Below, piece by piece: positions 43,836-55,800 of a stretch of DNA of 64,000 bases. The translations under genes and the position numbers were made by a program. The notes under the pieces are model-generated. The model did no database searches. It was not told where the DNA came from and worked only from the letters and a program-made list of their open reading frames with translations. The stretch's first letter is position 1, and each line of letters begins with the position of its first letter. This stretch comes from Hondaea fermentalgiana (taxonomy: Eukaryota > Sar > Bigyra > Thraustochytrida > Thraustochytriidae), in assembly GCA_014084085.1 (NCBI GenBank), contig NPFB01000009.1:1-64000 (forward strand). The letters are read 5' to 3'.

Positions 43836-45236
43836 CGAATCGAGCTCGGAGGGGCGGGCCACGCTTGAAAGCCAATTCGGCGCGAGCGACTGCGAACGAG
43901 CGAGCTGTGCTCCTCGCCAGCCAGTAGTTGATGCGATGCGATGCAGACCCCGCTCTGCCCTGCCACCGATGCGAGCCGGGGTCCCGGAACTCGACCTGGT
44001 ACTATACTCTCCTGTTGCCGCGAAGCGATGGCATTGTTGAATGAAAAAAAAATGAAAAACAGAAAGAGGGAGGCCTGTGCAGGTCCTGCTGCTGGCTGTG
44101 GCTGCAGGAGTCACTCATTCTCAGACCGCCTGTGTTGCCGCTTGCATTACTACTGTCCGTCCTAGGCTTCGTTGCGGCCGCCGAGAATGGGGGTAAACCA
44201 CTTGACCGTGCGGCCTCGCGGTCGACCGCCGCCGCGCCGCTGCGCTTCCCGCCCTGACGTGTGCCTTTGCCGCACGCACGCTCGCGATCGCTCTCGATCT
44301 CTTGCGATCAACCAGCAGCTGCTGCAGCAAAGGCAGGCAGGGCAAGAAGGATTTTCGATTTGGTTATTCAAACTACCAACAAGTGGTGAGGTTTTACGCC
44401 GCGTCGCCACGGGAGCTGTGGGAAGAGGATGAGCCGGCGCGACTCAATCGCGAGGGTGCGGATCGGAACAGCAGCCTGTGCCGCGGCTTGGCCATGTTAA
44501 TATTTGCTATAGATACATACTAGTCCTGAAGCGCCGCGCCGGTGGTGGCGGCAGGGCGGCGCGGCTTCCAGTCCCGCAGCAACCGGGATGTGGGCGCTTT
44601 GTGGGTGTGTGCCGCGGCGAAGCTGGAAAAAAGAAAGCCTGTGCCCGCAGAACTGCTGCAAAGGCCGCCATGGAGAGAGACAAAATGAAGGAAAGGAAAA
44701 TAAAGGCAAGGCGAGGCGAGGCAAGGCAAGGCGAGGCCGCGGGCGCAGGGCCGCGCCGCTGCGGCCGTGGCCGCTGGCGAGGGCGGAGGCGGCGACGGCC
44801 CCGGCCTAGCAAGCCTCCGCGGCGCAGGACGTCGAGATATCGGAAGGATTGATCGATCGATCACAGGGCCAGGCGACCAGGCCACACCACGCTTGCGCCG
44901 CGCGCGCACTCTGCTGCTGCTGCTGCAGCTGGCTGGTCGACGCAGCTGGCTGCTGTATCTGCACTCAGGTCCCGAGATTTGAGACGGACCGGACCCTGCT
45001 GCCGGCGCTCCGTGCCGTGGCAATCAATCAGCCAGACACGAGCAGCAGCAGGGAAGGTCGCGCGGAGGCCTGGATGCTTCAAAACAGCCGCACGCAGTTG
45101 GCCAGCGGCCAGCGGGCATGTGGCTGCCGCCGTAAACGCAGTCGTAAACAGAACGCACGTGGCGTGTGTAGCAGGGCAGGGGCCGCGCCGTGCGTGCGCG
45201 CGTGCTTGCTTGCTTGCGTGCGGCCACGGCCACGGC

Positions 45237-45262
45237 TGGCAGGCAGGCAGGCAGGCAGGCAA
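45237..45262. repeat. GGCA tetranucleotide microsatellite
   Basis: About six uninterrupted GGCA units. The complementary TGCC units appear at 45575-45592. Confidence 0.85.
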
Positions 45263-45889
45263 GCATGCCGCATGCTTCCTCCGCCGCGTTCTCATTCATT
45301 CTCCGGCTCCTCGCCCCGAGCACCGCACCGCACGGCACCGCACTGCTGCGCGACGTGCATTGCTTGGTCTGCGGTTGGTCGGTAGAATAGAAGTAAAAGT
45401 TAGTTGCCAATGCAGTGCAGTGGTCGCTGTCGGTCGGATGTGGTGCACGCGCGCGAGCGGCACAGCAGGCGCGCGTGCCGACCCGCTGCCGCTGCCGCCA
45501 CCGCTGCAGGCAATGCAAGCAGCGCAGAGCGCAGTGCAGCTCGCGCCGCGCCTGGCAGTGGCAGTGTGGCTTGCTTGCCTGCCTGCCTGCCTACTTTGGC
45601 CATTGGGTTGCAAGCGATTACGGCTGACGCGACTCACATGTCAGTCAGACAGACTGTCGACTGGCTGAGGATGGATCGACGGTGCGGCCGCGCGATAGCG
45701 ACAGCCATAGCCTCTTGCGGCGAGCCGTCGCGGCAAGCCGTCGCAGCAGGGCCGAAGCCTGCAGCCGTAGCGGTGCTGCTCGGCGCCAGCGCCCTGCCCG
45801 GCCGGGCTGACGCAGCCGGCGCCAAGCCAACCAAGCCAAGCCAAGACAGACTCCGCGGTCGACAAGACCGAGACCCGCGCGTGCACACG

Positions 45890-45963
45890 CAGACAGACAC
45901 ACCACGCGCGCACACACCACGCGCGCGCGAGGTGTGTGTGCGCGTGCTCGCGCTGTCTGTCTG
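45890..45963. repeat. Long imperfect inverted repeat of alternating purine-pyrimidine sequence
   Basis: Left arm CAGACAGACA (45890-45899) pairs with TGTCTGTCTG (45954-45963). CGCGCACACACC pairs with GGTGTGTGTGCGCG (45931-45944). The centre is a CG run. Nearly all steps are CG, CA or TG, the pattern that favours Z-DNA, and the arms can form a cruciform. It lies about 870 bp upstream of the receptor ATG. Confidence 0.8.
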
Positions 45964-46831
45964 TTCCTCTTGCCTCTGTGTCTGGCTCTGTCTCCCTCTC
46001 GTCATCGCGCCCTCCTTTCCCGCAGACACCCGCAGCCTCCCTCTGCGCTTCCACTGCGGAGCGGCCCCAGCCAGCACCGCGCGCGGGGCAGCAAGCGGGG
46101 CGATGCTAGGAGCAGGCTAGGCTCTGGCTATGGTGGCGCGAGCGCGGAAGGAAAAAAAAAAAGACTCGGAGGCAAAAAATTAAAGAAAAAGAAATCGCCA
46201 TCCATCCATGCCACGCCATGCCAGGCCATGTCATGCCATGCCAAGCATGCGACACGACACCAAGCATCGATCGAAAACATGTGGCGCGCGGAAGGAGATA
46301 CAGAGAGTGACCGAGAGAGCGACACAGAGAGAGCGACAGAGAAAGAAGATCGAAGAAGGCGCGGAGAAATGGGAAGGGTGGTAGTAAAAGGAAAGAGGAA
46401 AGAATAAAGAAATGAAAGGGAATCAGGAAGAAATGGAGGAAGGAAGGAAAACCTTGGACACTCCTTCCTTTGCCTTTTGCTTTGTCTTGTCTTGGCCTTG
46501 CTTCCCGACGAGCTCCCCTCCGAGCGAGGCAGGGGACGAAAGCACGACTCCAAGCAAATCGCCAACTCGGTCAGGAGCGCAGTTGTGCTCGCGGCGCTTG
46601 TGCAGGTGGCCGTGCGAGGCCCCCTGCCCTGCCCTGTGCATCGCCTGTCGAGCGCGCCAACGAGCGCGTGCGGCAGCCACGAGCAGACAAACAGGCAGAC
46701 AGACAAAGAAACACAGTGACTTCTTTCTGCTCGCTCTAGGACGGCAGAGCAGCCACGGGGAGGAGAGTGGCCAGCTGCTCCGTCCGTGCCACCAGATCGA
46801 ACAGAACCCAGAAAAAGCACAACCAGGGAAG

Positions 46832-49800
46832 ATGGGCGCCCAAAAGCTTCTTGCAGCAGTCTTGCTCGCGCTCCTGGGTGCCAACACGCACGCCCAGATC
46901 TCACCTACAAATTGCGACCTCGGATCACTCTATGATGGACGATGCTACGCTACCTCTGGCAATTATGCCGCAACCTGGAGCGATGCAAGAAGCATTTGTG
47001 AAGCGAATGATATGGTGCTCGCCTCCCTATATACCGTCGAGGAAAACGATTGGGCCTACCAGAATATGGGCTGCAGGAATAATGGCTACGGTTCCAATCG
47101 CCCCCGAGGCGTGTGCTGGATCGGTCTTTACCAGACGCAGGGCGAGACCGCGGCATGGCGTTGGGTCGAAGGCATTGACGCGACGTGGACGCATTGGGCC
47201 ACAGGCGAGCCGAACAACGTCGACCAAGATTCCGATGGCGGCGAGGATTGTGGTCAGATCTGGCGGTACATTCCCCGGAACAGCGGCGACGAGGTGGGTC
47301 GGTGGAACGACGAGCCATGCGGCTGGTACTATCCATTCTTTTGCACCGCCTATGCAAAATGCGATGCTGGTTACTACCTGAGCCAGGCATATGAGCGCTG
47401 GACCGACACATCCCTTCTCCCCGAGTGCTCTCAGTGCCCTGGTGGCACCTATCGTGAAAACATCGGCGCAACAGCCTTGAGTGACTGCCTCGAGTGCCCC
47501 GCCGGCACGATTGGCTCGCCTGGACGCGCAAGCATTTGCTCGGATGCATGCCCTCAAGGTTACTATTGCCCCGCGGGGACCAACGCCGATGCAGAAGTTA
47601 ACTCCGAGAACGGCATGCAGGCCTGCCCACCAGGAACCTACGGACCAAGCACGGGACTCACCAAGGTCAGTCAGTGCAAGGCCTGCGATCCAGGTTACTA
47701 CTGCGAAAACGAGGCCAACACCGTACCCAACCCAGCTCCCTGCGACGAGGGTCGTTGCGGCTTTGTTGCGCAGACAGCCAACACGTGCACGCAGGCCTGC
47801 CCTGCTGGCTATCGGTGCACGGCCGGATCGGCTTGCCCTGGCGCCACCAAATGGGACAACTCTTCCGTGTCCAACACAGCCGCGGACTGTGGTGGCTCGA
47901 GCGTCTATTGCCCGGCTGGTTCCGTCGAGGCGACCCCGGTTGACGCAGGCTACTACAGCACGGGAACCCCCGAGGAGCGCAGTACCGGCCAGACCCAGTG
48001 CGAGGCCGGATACTACTGCTTAGCTGGTGTCCGCATCAACTGTCCGGGAGGCACATACCGTGCCGAAAAGGGCGCAGCCAGTGAGGCCGAGTGCTCCGCG
48101 TGCCAGGCAGGATACATTTGCCCTACCACGCGCACGAACACCAGTCCGCAGTCCGTTAACTGCCACGATGATTCCTTTAACACCTCGCTCACGGCCTATG
48201 ACCCGGCCGAGGTGTACTGCCCCGCCGGGTCCACGTGGCCTCTCATCGCCGATGACGGCTATTACACGACTCCAGAGACCGAACAGACACTTTACAACCG
48301 CCGGGCCCAGGTTGCCTGCGATGTCGATGAGTTCTGTGAAGATGGGCTTCGCACGCCCAAGCTCGTGTGGAGCACAAGCACGGCCTGTGGGACTGCAAGC
48401 TCTGCCACTACGGAGGTCTCTGAGATGTCTGCCCAAGGAACTTCGTTGGGAACCTTTGCAGCGCAGATCAATGGTGATAGTTCCGGTTTCGACCTCGAGT
48501 ACGATATTGGAACCGTCACCTACATTGACTCCTCACTTACGAGCTGCGAGCCCACGACGCAGGCCAAGAATCTCGATATCTTCCAGGTCAGCAGTTCGTC
48601 TGGAGAAATGACGCTCACTCGCGATGATCTCCAGTTTGAAACCTGTCTGCCGACCTTGGATATTCGCTACACCGTTCCTGTAATTGCTACCATCTACGAG
48701 ACGGGCACCACCAACGTCGTCTCTTCAATCCAGTGCGACGTCGTTGTCGAGGTGGAAGATGCAAACGATGACCCCCTTTTCGTTGGCTACAATGCTGGTG
48801 ACGGATCGAGCGTCTCGGAAACTATTTACTACCGCCAGATTGATGAGCGTGTACAGAAGAATGTCCCTGTCGCCGTTTGCGACACGACTGGCTACGCGGC
48901 GGGGTGCCCGGCCATTGGTTCCGGCGCGGCTGAGCTCCTCACCACCGATGAAGATGATGGCTCTGTTCTTCAGTACGCGATTGTCAGTGGTGACGACGGT
49001 GCCGCCTCTGATGATGTACGTCCGTTCAAGATCGATCCTTGTACCGGCCTCGTATCGGCGCGTACTTCCGACCAAATCAGATACAATGACCAGCAGGTCT
49101 ACACGTACGTCATCTCCATTACCGATGATGGTAACGGGGGCCGCTTCGATACAAAGACTGCATCGGCGACGCTCATCATTTACGTCATCGATGTCAACGA
49201 CGACCCCGTCCTCACCTATGACGCAAGCACGAACCCAATGTACATTCTCGAAAACCAACCCGAGAGCACGGCTGTGACGGGAACAAGTCTTACTGATCTT
49301 GCTACCGACGAGGATGGCGATGAGCTCACATTTCAGATTGTTACCAACGACGGTGATGCCTTTAAAATAGTTGATAACGTCATCATGACCACCCGTGTCG
49401 GCGCCGAGACCATCAACTACGAGTCGTCCAAGAAGCGGTACTTCCTCGATATCGAAGTGCAGGATAACCGCGGTGGCTTCGCACAGGGCACGATCCAGAT
49501 TGTCGTCCAAGACAGCAATGATGCGCCCAACATGGATGACAGCGTCAAGTCCTTTTACGTTTACGAGGGCGACAGCGATGCGGTCGTCTGCGCAGCTCCC
49601 GAGGCTACTTGCGACGAAAGTACGGATCCAGGCCATGTGACCGCCACCGACGAGGATGAAGCAGACGATATCACCTTTGCGCTTACAGGCAACCACACTG
49701 ACAAATTTTCGATTGATGCCACGACTGGTGTCATTCGGACGACGGCCGCTCTCGACTTTGAGGATCAGTCAATCTCTCTGCTTGGTGGCTCGGGCCGTGG

Positions 49801-52800
49801 CTACACTCTCACGGTGGAGGCCACTTCGGCAGGCGATGCTGGCACCGCAGACGATGCAGTTTCGACTGCAGCTGTCATCGTCTACGTTGTTGACGACAAC
49901 GAGGCGCCGTACTTTTCAGAGCCGAGTCTGACCATCGAAATTCCCGAAACCTGGCCTGTTGGTGCCGAGCTTCCCGTTTCTATTGAGGCCGTTGACCCCG
50001 ACAACGCTGATACGGTGCTTCTCGGCAAGGCGGCGCCCCAGCAAACGCTCGCTTTCTCCAACAGCGGCACCAACGCGTACTTTGCTATCTCCACGAACGC
50101 CGATGGCACGGGCACGATCAAGGTCAGCTCCTCGCTTCTCGGACTCGGAGGCACCACGGAGACACTTGCTGTGCGTGTGCAGGACAATGGTGGCCCCGTG
50201 CGCCAAGAAGCGACAAACTCCTTTACTGTCACCATTCTTGACGTGAACGAGGCTCCGTACTTTTCGTCTTCTACGGTATCCTTCTCTGCCGATGAAAATG
50301 CCGAATTCACGTCTTCTGGTGTCTACGCATCGGACAATGACGTGAGCCAGCAGCTCACCTACTCGATCACTGGTGGCAACGGTCGCAGCTTTTTTACCAT
50401 CGCCGATGCTTCATCGGGAGCCTTGAACCCTGGATTCGTGGTGGAGAAGCTGCCGAGCGCTACTTTGAACTACGAGCTCTCGTCCAAGGAATGGACTCTC
50501 AACGTTCAAGTTGCCGACGAAGGACCCTCCGCCCTCATTGGTGAGTTCTGCGAAGAGTCTGTCGCATCTTCTTGCGGCGACGCTGGAGCCTACTGTCTCT
50601 CCGGCCGCTGTGCAGAGACCTGCTACGATACCTCGGACGGGACCCAAGCCAGCGTGTACCAGGCCAACGTAGGACCCGATAGCTTTTACCGCTGCGAGTA
50701 TGGAGGCGCTACCAAGGTAGCCTCCATTAACGGTGAAAGTATTGCCTTGTATGTGGAGACTGCCGACGTGTCGGTGGTCATCTCCATTGTTGACCAGAAC
50801 GATCCTCCCAAGTTCACCAATTGCTCCTCGCTCGTGTATCAAGTCGTCGAAGACCAAAAGACGGTGGATCAGCAAATCGCCAAGGCAAGTGTCCTCAACA
50901 GTCAGACGTATGACGAGGACGCTGAAAACTCTGGGTCAAGCTATTCTCGCTCGTGGGGTTTCGAGATCATTAATGACAGTGGTGCCGATTACTTTGAAAT
51001 TGAAAGTGGCGCTCTCTGGTACCGCGGTGGAAGTTATGCAGACGTCGTTGTGGGCGCCGTCTTTACCCCGACTTTGCGCGTCGTCGATAGTGTCGACAAC
51101 TCGTTTTATACAGACTGCGAGATTACCGTCGAGGTAATTGAGCAGAATACGGCTCCCTCTATGGCCGATGTAACGGCCGACGAACTTTCGGAAGGCCTTG
51201 TGATCGCTGACGACTCCGAGTATGTCATTCTTGAGGACATGCTGGACCTCGTCACCGACCCCGATGACGACGAGGTGTTTACTTTTACCACTTCTGCGAA
51301 TGGCTTCTTCGATCTCGACGCATCAACGGGTCGCCTTACGGTCGGCGGCTCGGTTGTCAGTTATGAAGACTATGTACCTCACGTCTATGAGCTCATCGTC
51401 CGTGTGCGTGACTCGAAGGGCGCCGAAGATGTGGCTACGGTTACCATTCCCATCGGGGACGTCAACGAGGCTCCTACTTTCTCTCAGAGTCTTACGACGC
51501 TGAGCGTTGCTGAGGACACTTCGACGGGCACCGTTGTTCTGGACGCGTCGCAAATGAGTTCGGTAGTGTCCGATCCTGATGTCTACTCCTCCGATACCGC
51601 CTGGCATACGCTCTCGTTCACTCTCGAGTCGTGCACGACTTCACCGTGCCCCTTTGAAGTCGACGCGACCGAAGGTTTCATCACGCTCACCTCCGAGCTC
51701 GACTTTGAGGGTGATACCAACCAATACACGCTTGTGATCCGTGCCACGGATGGCGGCGGTCTCTACAGCGAGGGCAATTTCATCGTGCAGGTGACTAACG
51801 TCAACGAGGCGCCAGTGTTCACCGCATCACTGAGCGTCACCGTCCCAGAAGGTACTGACACATCCGGCAGCGCACTTTTTAACATGAAGACGGTCGTGGA
51901 GGACCCTGATGCGGGCGATGAGCCTGAGAACCTCATTTACGAGATTCTCACGACGGACTCGCCGTTTATTATCGAAGATGGCGTGCTCACGGGCAGCAAC
52001 AACTTCCGCCTCGACTATGAGGCCGAGCAGTCGTATGTGGTCGAAATCCAGGCTTCTGATGATGAAGGTCTCTCGGCGACCGCAGAGGTGACGGTGATTG
52101 TGAGCAACCTGAACGATGTGCGGATCACCTCGGTCACGGCTTCGGGCACGCTCAGCTGCGATGGCGGATCGCAGGTGACCATTTCTGGTTCGAACTTTGG
52201 ACTCACGGACAATACCGTCGCCCCGGCTACATTGGATGTGCGATACACCAACACTCGCACGGGAACCGAATACACGTGCGCATCGCCGACTCGCTCTGAC
52301 AGCGACAACACCCAGATCACTTGCTCTGCTCCTGCTGGCATCGGTTCGGGTTTCACCTGGACTGTTTCCGTAACAGTTGACGGTACTGCCATCAATGGCG
52401 ACACCTCGTCGAGCTACTCGACGCCGAGCTTGTCGTACGCTACCCCTACCGTGACACAGGTCAACAATGCGACCGCACTGCCCACTCGTGGTGGTCAGCG
52501 CTTCGAGGTCGTGGGAACGTGCATGGGCTCGGCTGCTGACTACGCAGCTGCGGGCGGCTTTGCTTCGACCCCGGATACATCCGTCCAATATTGCTCGGAT
52601 GCGAGTGTCTGCATCACGCCCACGGACTGTGCCATGGACTCCGAAGGCCGCATTGCCTGCACGAGTCTCCCCGGTCTTGGCGGTAACCTGCGCTGGGTTG
52701 TCAAGATTGCGGGCACCACAAGCGGCAGCTTTTCCTCCGGCTCGTATGCCCCGCCTTCGATTACGGGTGTCAACCGTACGGACTTTCCCTCGGATGGCGA

Positions 52801-55800
52801 CGCGCCTCTTCTTATTTCTGGCGACAACTTTGGCGCCTTGGGCAGTGAGCCCGATGACGCATTTGCTCTTCTCACCTTTGGCTCTGCCACTGCACAATAC
52901 GGTCTTCTCGACTGCGTTGTAACAACTTCATATGAAGAGATCACCTGCTCCGGTATCGAGCCCGGTATGGGCGCAGGAATGTCCCTTTACGTCGAGGTTG
53001 GCGGCCAGTTGAACGCGGACAGCGCCTTTGACATCAGCTTTGCCGCGCCCGTCGTTACCAACTTCAAGGGCGAGGCCGTTTCTGGTGGCTCAGCTGTGGG
53101 TGGCCAGCAGATCGTTGTTGAGGGATCTGGTTTTGGCCCTGCATGCGGAACCGCTGCCACCAACGATGCGGACAGCGTCAAGTGCGATATTCTTTCTGCG
53201 GAGTATTCGCGCGGCTCCGTCCGAGCTTATGGAGCGAACGCAGGTACGGTCATTACGTACTCGCCCGACTGTGTGATTGTCACGGACTCGCGTGCCGTTT
53301 GCAGTACAACGGCAGGCACCGGCGCTGGCCACGTGTGGACCTTCAACTTTGGTGGGCACACGGGCATCCAACCGCCTGACGGTGTGACGACCTCATACGC
53401 AGTGCCAACTGTGGGCGCGTATGAGGGCGTGGGCGCCGAGGATGCACTCACCTCGGGCTCACAGGAAGTGCTTATTCGTGGATCAAACTTTGGTCCTGCC
53501 AATGGTGCGGCAATTGTTGCCTACTACGGTCCAGAGGATGATCCGGACGAGTTTGGCGGTAGCTCGGGCATCTTGTGCGAGATCCATACGGTCAACGAGG
53601 TGATCCGCTGCGAGACCGTTGAAGGTGCCGGTGACGAGCTCTCGTGGACGGTCTTTGTCGACGGCCAGGAGTCCAAGGCCGAGACGACGAGCTACGGTGA
53701 CCCTGAGATTGCCGAGATCGATGTGCAAGAGTTCGACGTGGATGGTGGCGACATCGTGACCATTTCTGGTCTCAACTTTGGTCCTCAAGGTCGCCAAGAG
53801 TATTTGGAGGCCGTCTACTTTGGCCCTCTCGCGAACACCGAGGCCTACTCGCCGACTTGCACTATCCGGAGCCACACCGAGCTGCGATGCGAGACCCCGC
53901 CTGGCATCGGTGAGGACATGTTCTGGACTGTTGTTGTCAAGGGCCAGTCGTCTACGTTGAGTGCCATTACGACCTCGTACACGCCGTTGTCGCTCTTGAG
54001 CACCGCACCCTCTTCGTATGGAACTGAGGGAGGCTACCTTATGCGTGTCTACGTGGATGGTCTGCCCATTTGCGACACGCAGTCGATTATCTCTGTCGTT
54101 TTTGGTTCGCAGACGCTGTCGGCGTCCTATTACTATGACGACCTTGTCGGCTCGAACCCGCTGAGTGATGTCACAAGCTACTGTGCCTCCTCGGATGAAC
54201 GTGGCCGCCGCAGCGTTAGCTTCTATGTGCCCGAGCTCGCTACCTCGGAGCGTGCACCTGGCGTGGGCGTGTCTGTATCGTCGAGGCGTTTCGACGGTGC
54301 CTATGAGACGGCCCTGGGTAGTTTCGAGTACGCAAGCCCGATCCTTGACTCCGTTTACGCGGAGCCGACGAGCGGAACATCTGGTAACCTGCGCGTGGTC
54401 TTGCGCGGATCGAACTTTTGCCGCAACACACAGTGTTGCCAAACCCTGGTCAATGGTAACGTTGTCGATGAGGTCTCTCATGCACACACGATCATCGAGC
54501 TCAGCGCCTCGGTCGACGGCGCCACCGTTCAGATTCGCTGTGGCACCCGGTACTCGGAGGTGCGCTATATTTCCACCAGCAATCCGTTCACGTATGCTGC
54601 CGTCACTTCGGCTGGTACCGCGGTCAGTCAGGTGACCTTCCCGACGGACCTCGAGGATGGAACCGAGACGATTTCTCTGTACGGTCTCAACTATGGATCC
54701 TCCACGCCCACCGTTTATGTGGGTGACTATGAGGCTACGGTCATTGCCCACGAAGCGGTGAGCTGCACGGATACTTCTGCTCCATCACTTGGTTCCGAAG
54801 GTGAGTGCTACCGGACGGACATTACTGTTCCGAGTGGCCAAGGAAGCTCGAATGGTATCGTGGTCGTGGTGGCTTCTGGCGCACGATCGACTCCGGACGC
54901 CCTCTTTGAGTTCGTGGCATACGAGCCGCCTCGGATTACGAGCACGAGCATCGTTGGTGCCACCTCGACCGTTCCGACGGCTGGTGGGCGCCAGCTCCGC
55001 ATCGACGGAACTAACTTTGGTGTCAATGGCACGGTTTACCTGTACCAGTACCGCGCTTACTCGAATGGCGACTTCGACTTTGAGACCAACCCTGTTCGCG
55101 TTGGTGTGCTGTCGTGCTCGCCTTGGGACCACTCTTCGCTTCTCTGTGATATTCCCCCTGGTGAGGGCGTCGACCTCGAAATTCGCGTCGTTGCAGGCGA
55201 CCAGGACTCGCGCATCGACAGCGTCGACCCGCAGTTTAGGCTCTCGTACGAGGCGCCTATTGTAACGGGAACCTCATTCAACGGTGGAACCATCGAGGCT
55301 GCACGAACAATTGGCGGTGATTTGATCACAATCGAAGGAAGCAACTTTGGCCGCCCATACGAGCAAGGTGCTGTGTGCGCAGATCTTTTTCAGGAAGATT
55401 GCACAATGATCAAGCCGCGCGTGGCCCTGGGCGGTCTGACCTGCAACCTGGTGAGCAACACGCACACCGAGATCGTGTGCGAAGTCCCTGCGGGCCAAGG
55501 CGTTGGTCTTAGTATCGATGTCACCGTGCGCTCGCAGACCACGGTCTCGGGTGTCGTTTTCGACTATCTTCCGCCAACGATTACCTCCTTCACGCCGCTG
55601 ACCGCGCCGACTTCGGGCCGAAGCAACGGCAATGCTATTATGATGGAGATTAACGGCGACAACTTTGGTATCGATGAGCTAGTGGTCCAGTTTATTTCTA
55701 CGGATCAGAGTCTCGAGCTGCTCGTTGTCGAAAGTGGTACCGACATCGACTCGTCGATTTACTCGCAGTTCGAGTACAACCACACTTTTATTACCTTCGA

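Larger units (their letters stand above)
41701..46831. other. 5.1-kb gene-poor region of low-complexity DNA
   Basis: By far the longest stretch without a convincing gene. Open frames are short, overlap each other in several frames and translate to Ala/Arg/Ser-rich or Cys-rich low-complexity peptides. It is filled with microsatellites: GCAGCT (41799-41826), CTG (42258-42298), ATCG (43333-43360), GGCT/GGCG (43741-43835), GGCA (45237-45262), CCATG (46200-46250). It also has a Z-DNA-like inverted repeat (45890-45963). The last part (46280-46831) is the 5' leader of the receptor gene. No tRNA, rRNA or transposase was recognised. Confidence 0.55.

Noticed and set aside
42009..46100. Many 60-240-codon frames in the gene-poor region
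   Set aside because: They overlap in multiple frames and are dominated by Ala, Arg, Ser, Cys or Leu runs from microsatellites. None has a recognisable domain.
46412..46831. 420-bp upstream extension of the receptor reading frame
   Set aside because: It encodes low-complexity sequence, while the Met at 46832 starts a clean signal peptide directly followed by the lectin domain.
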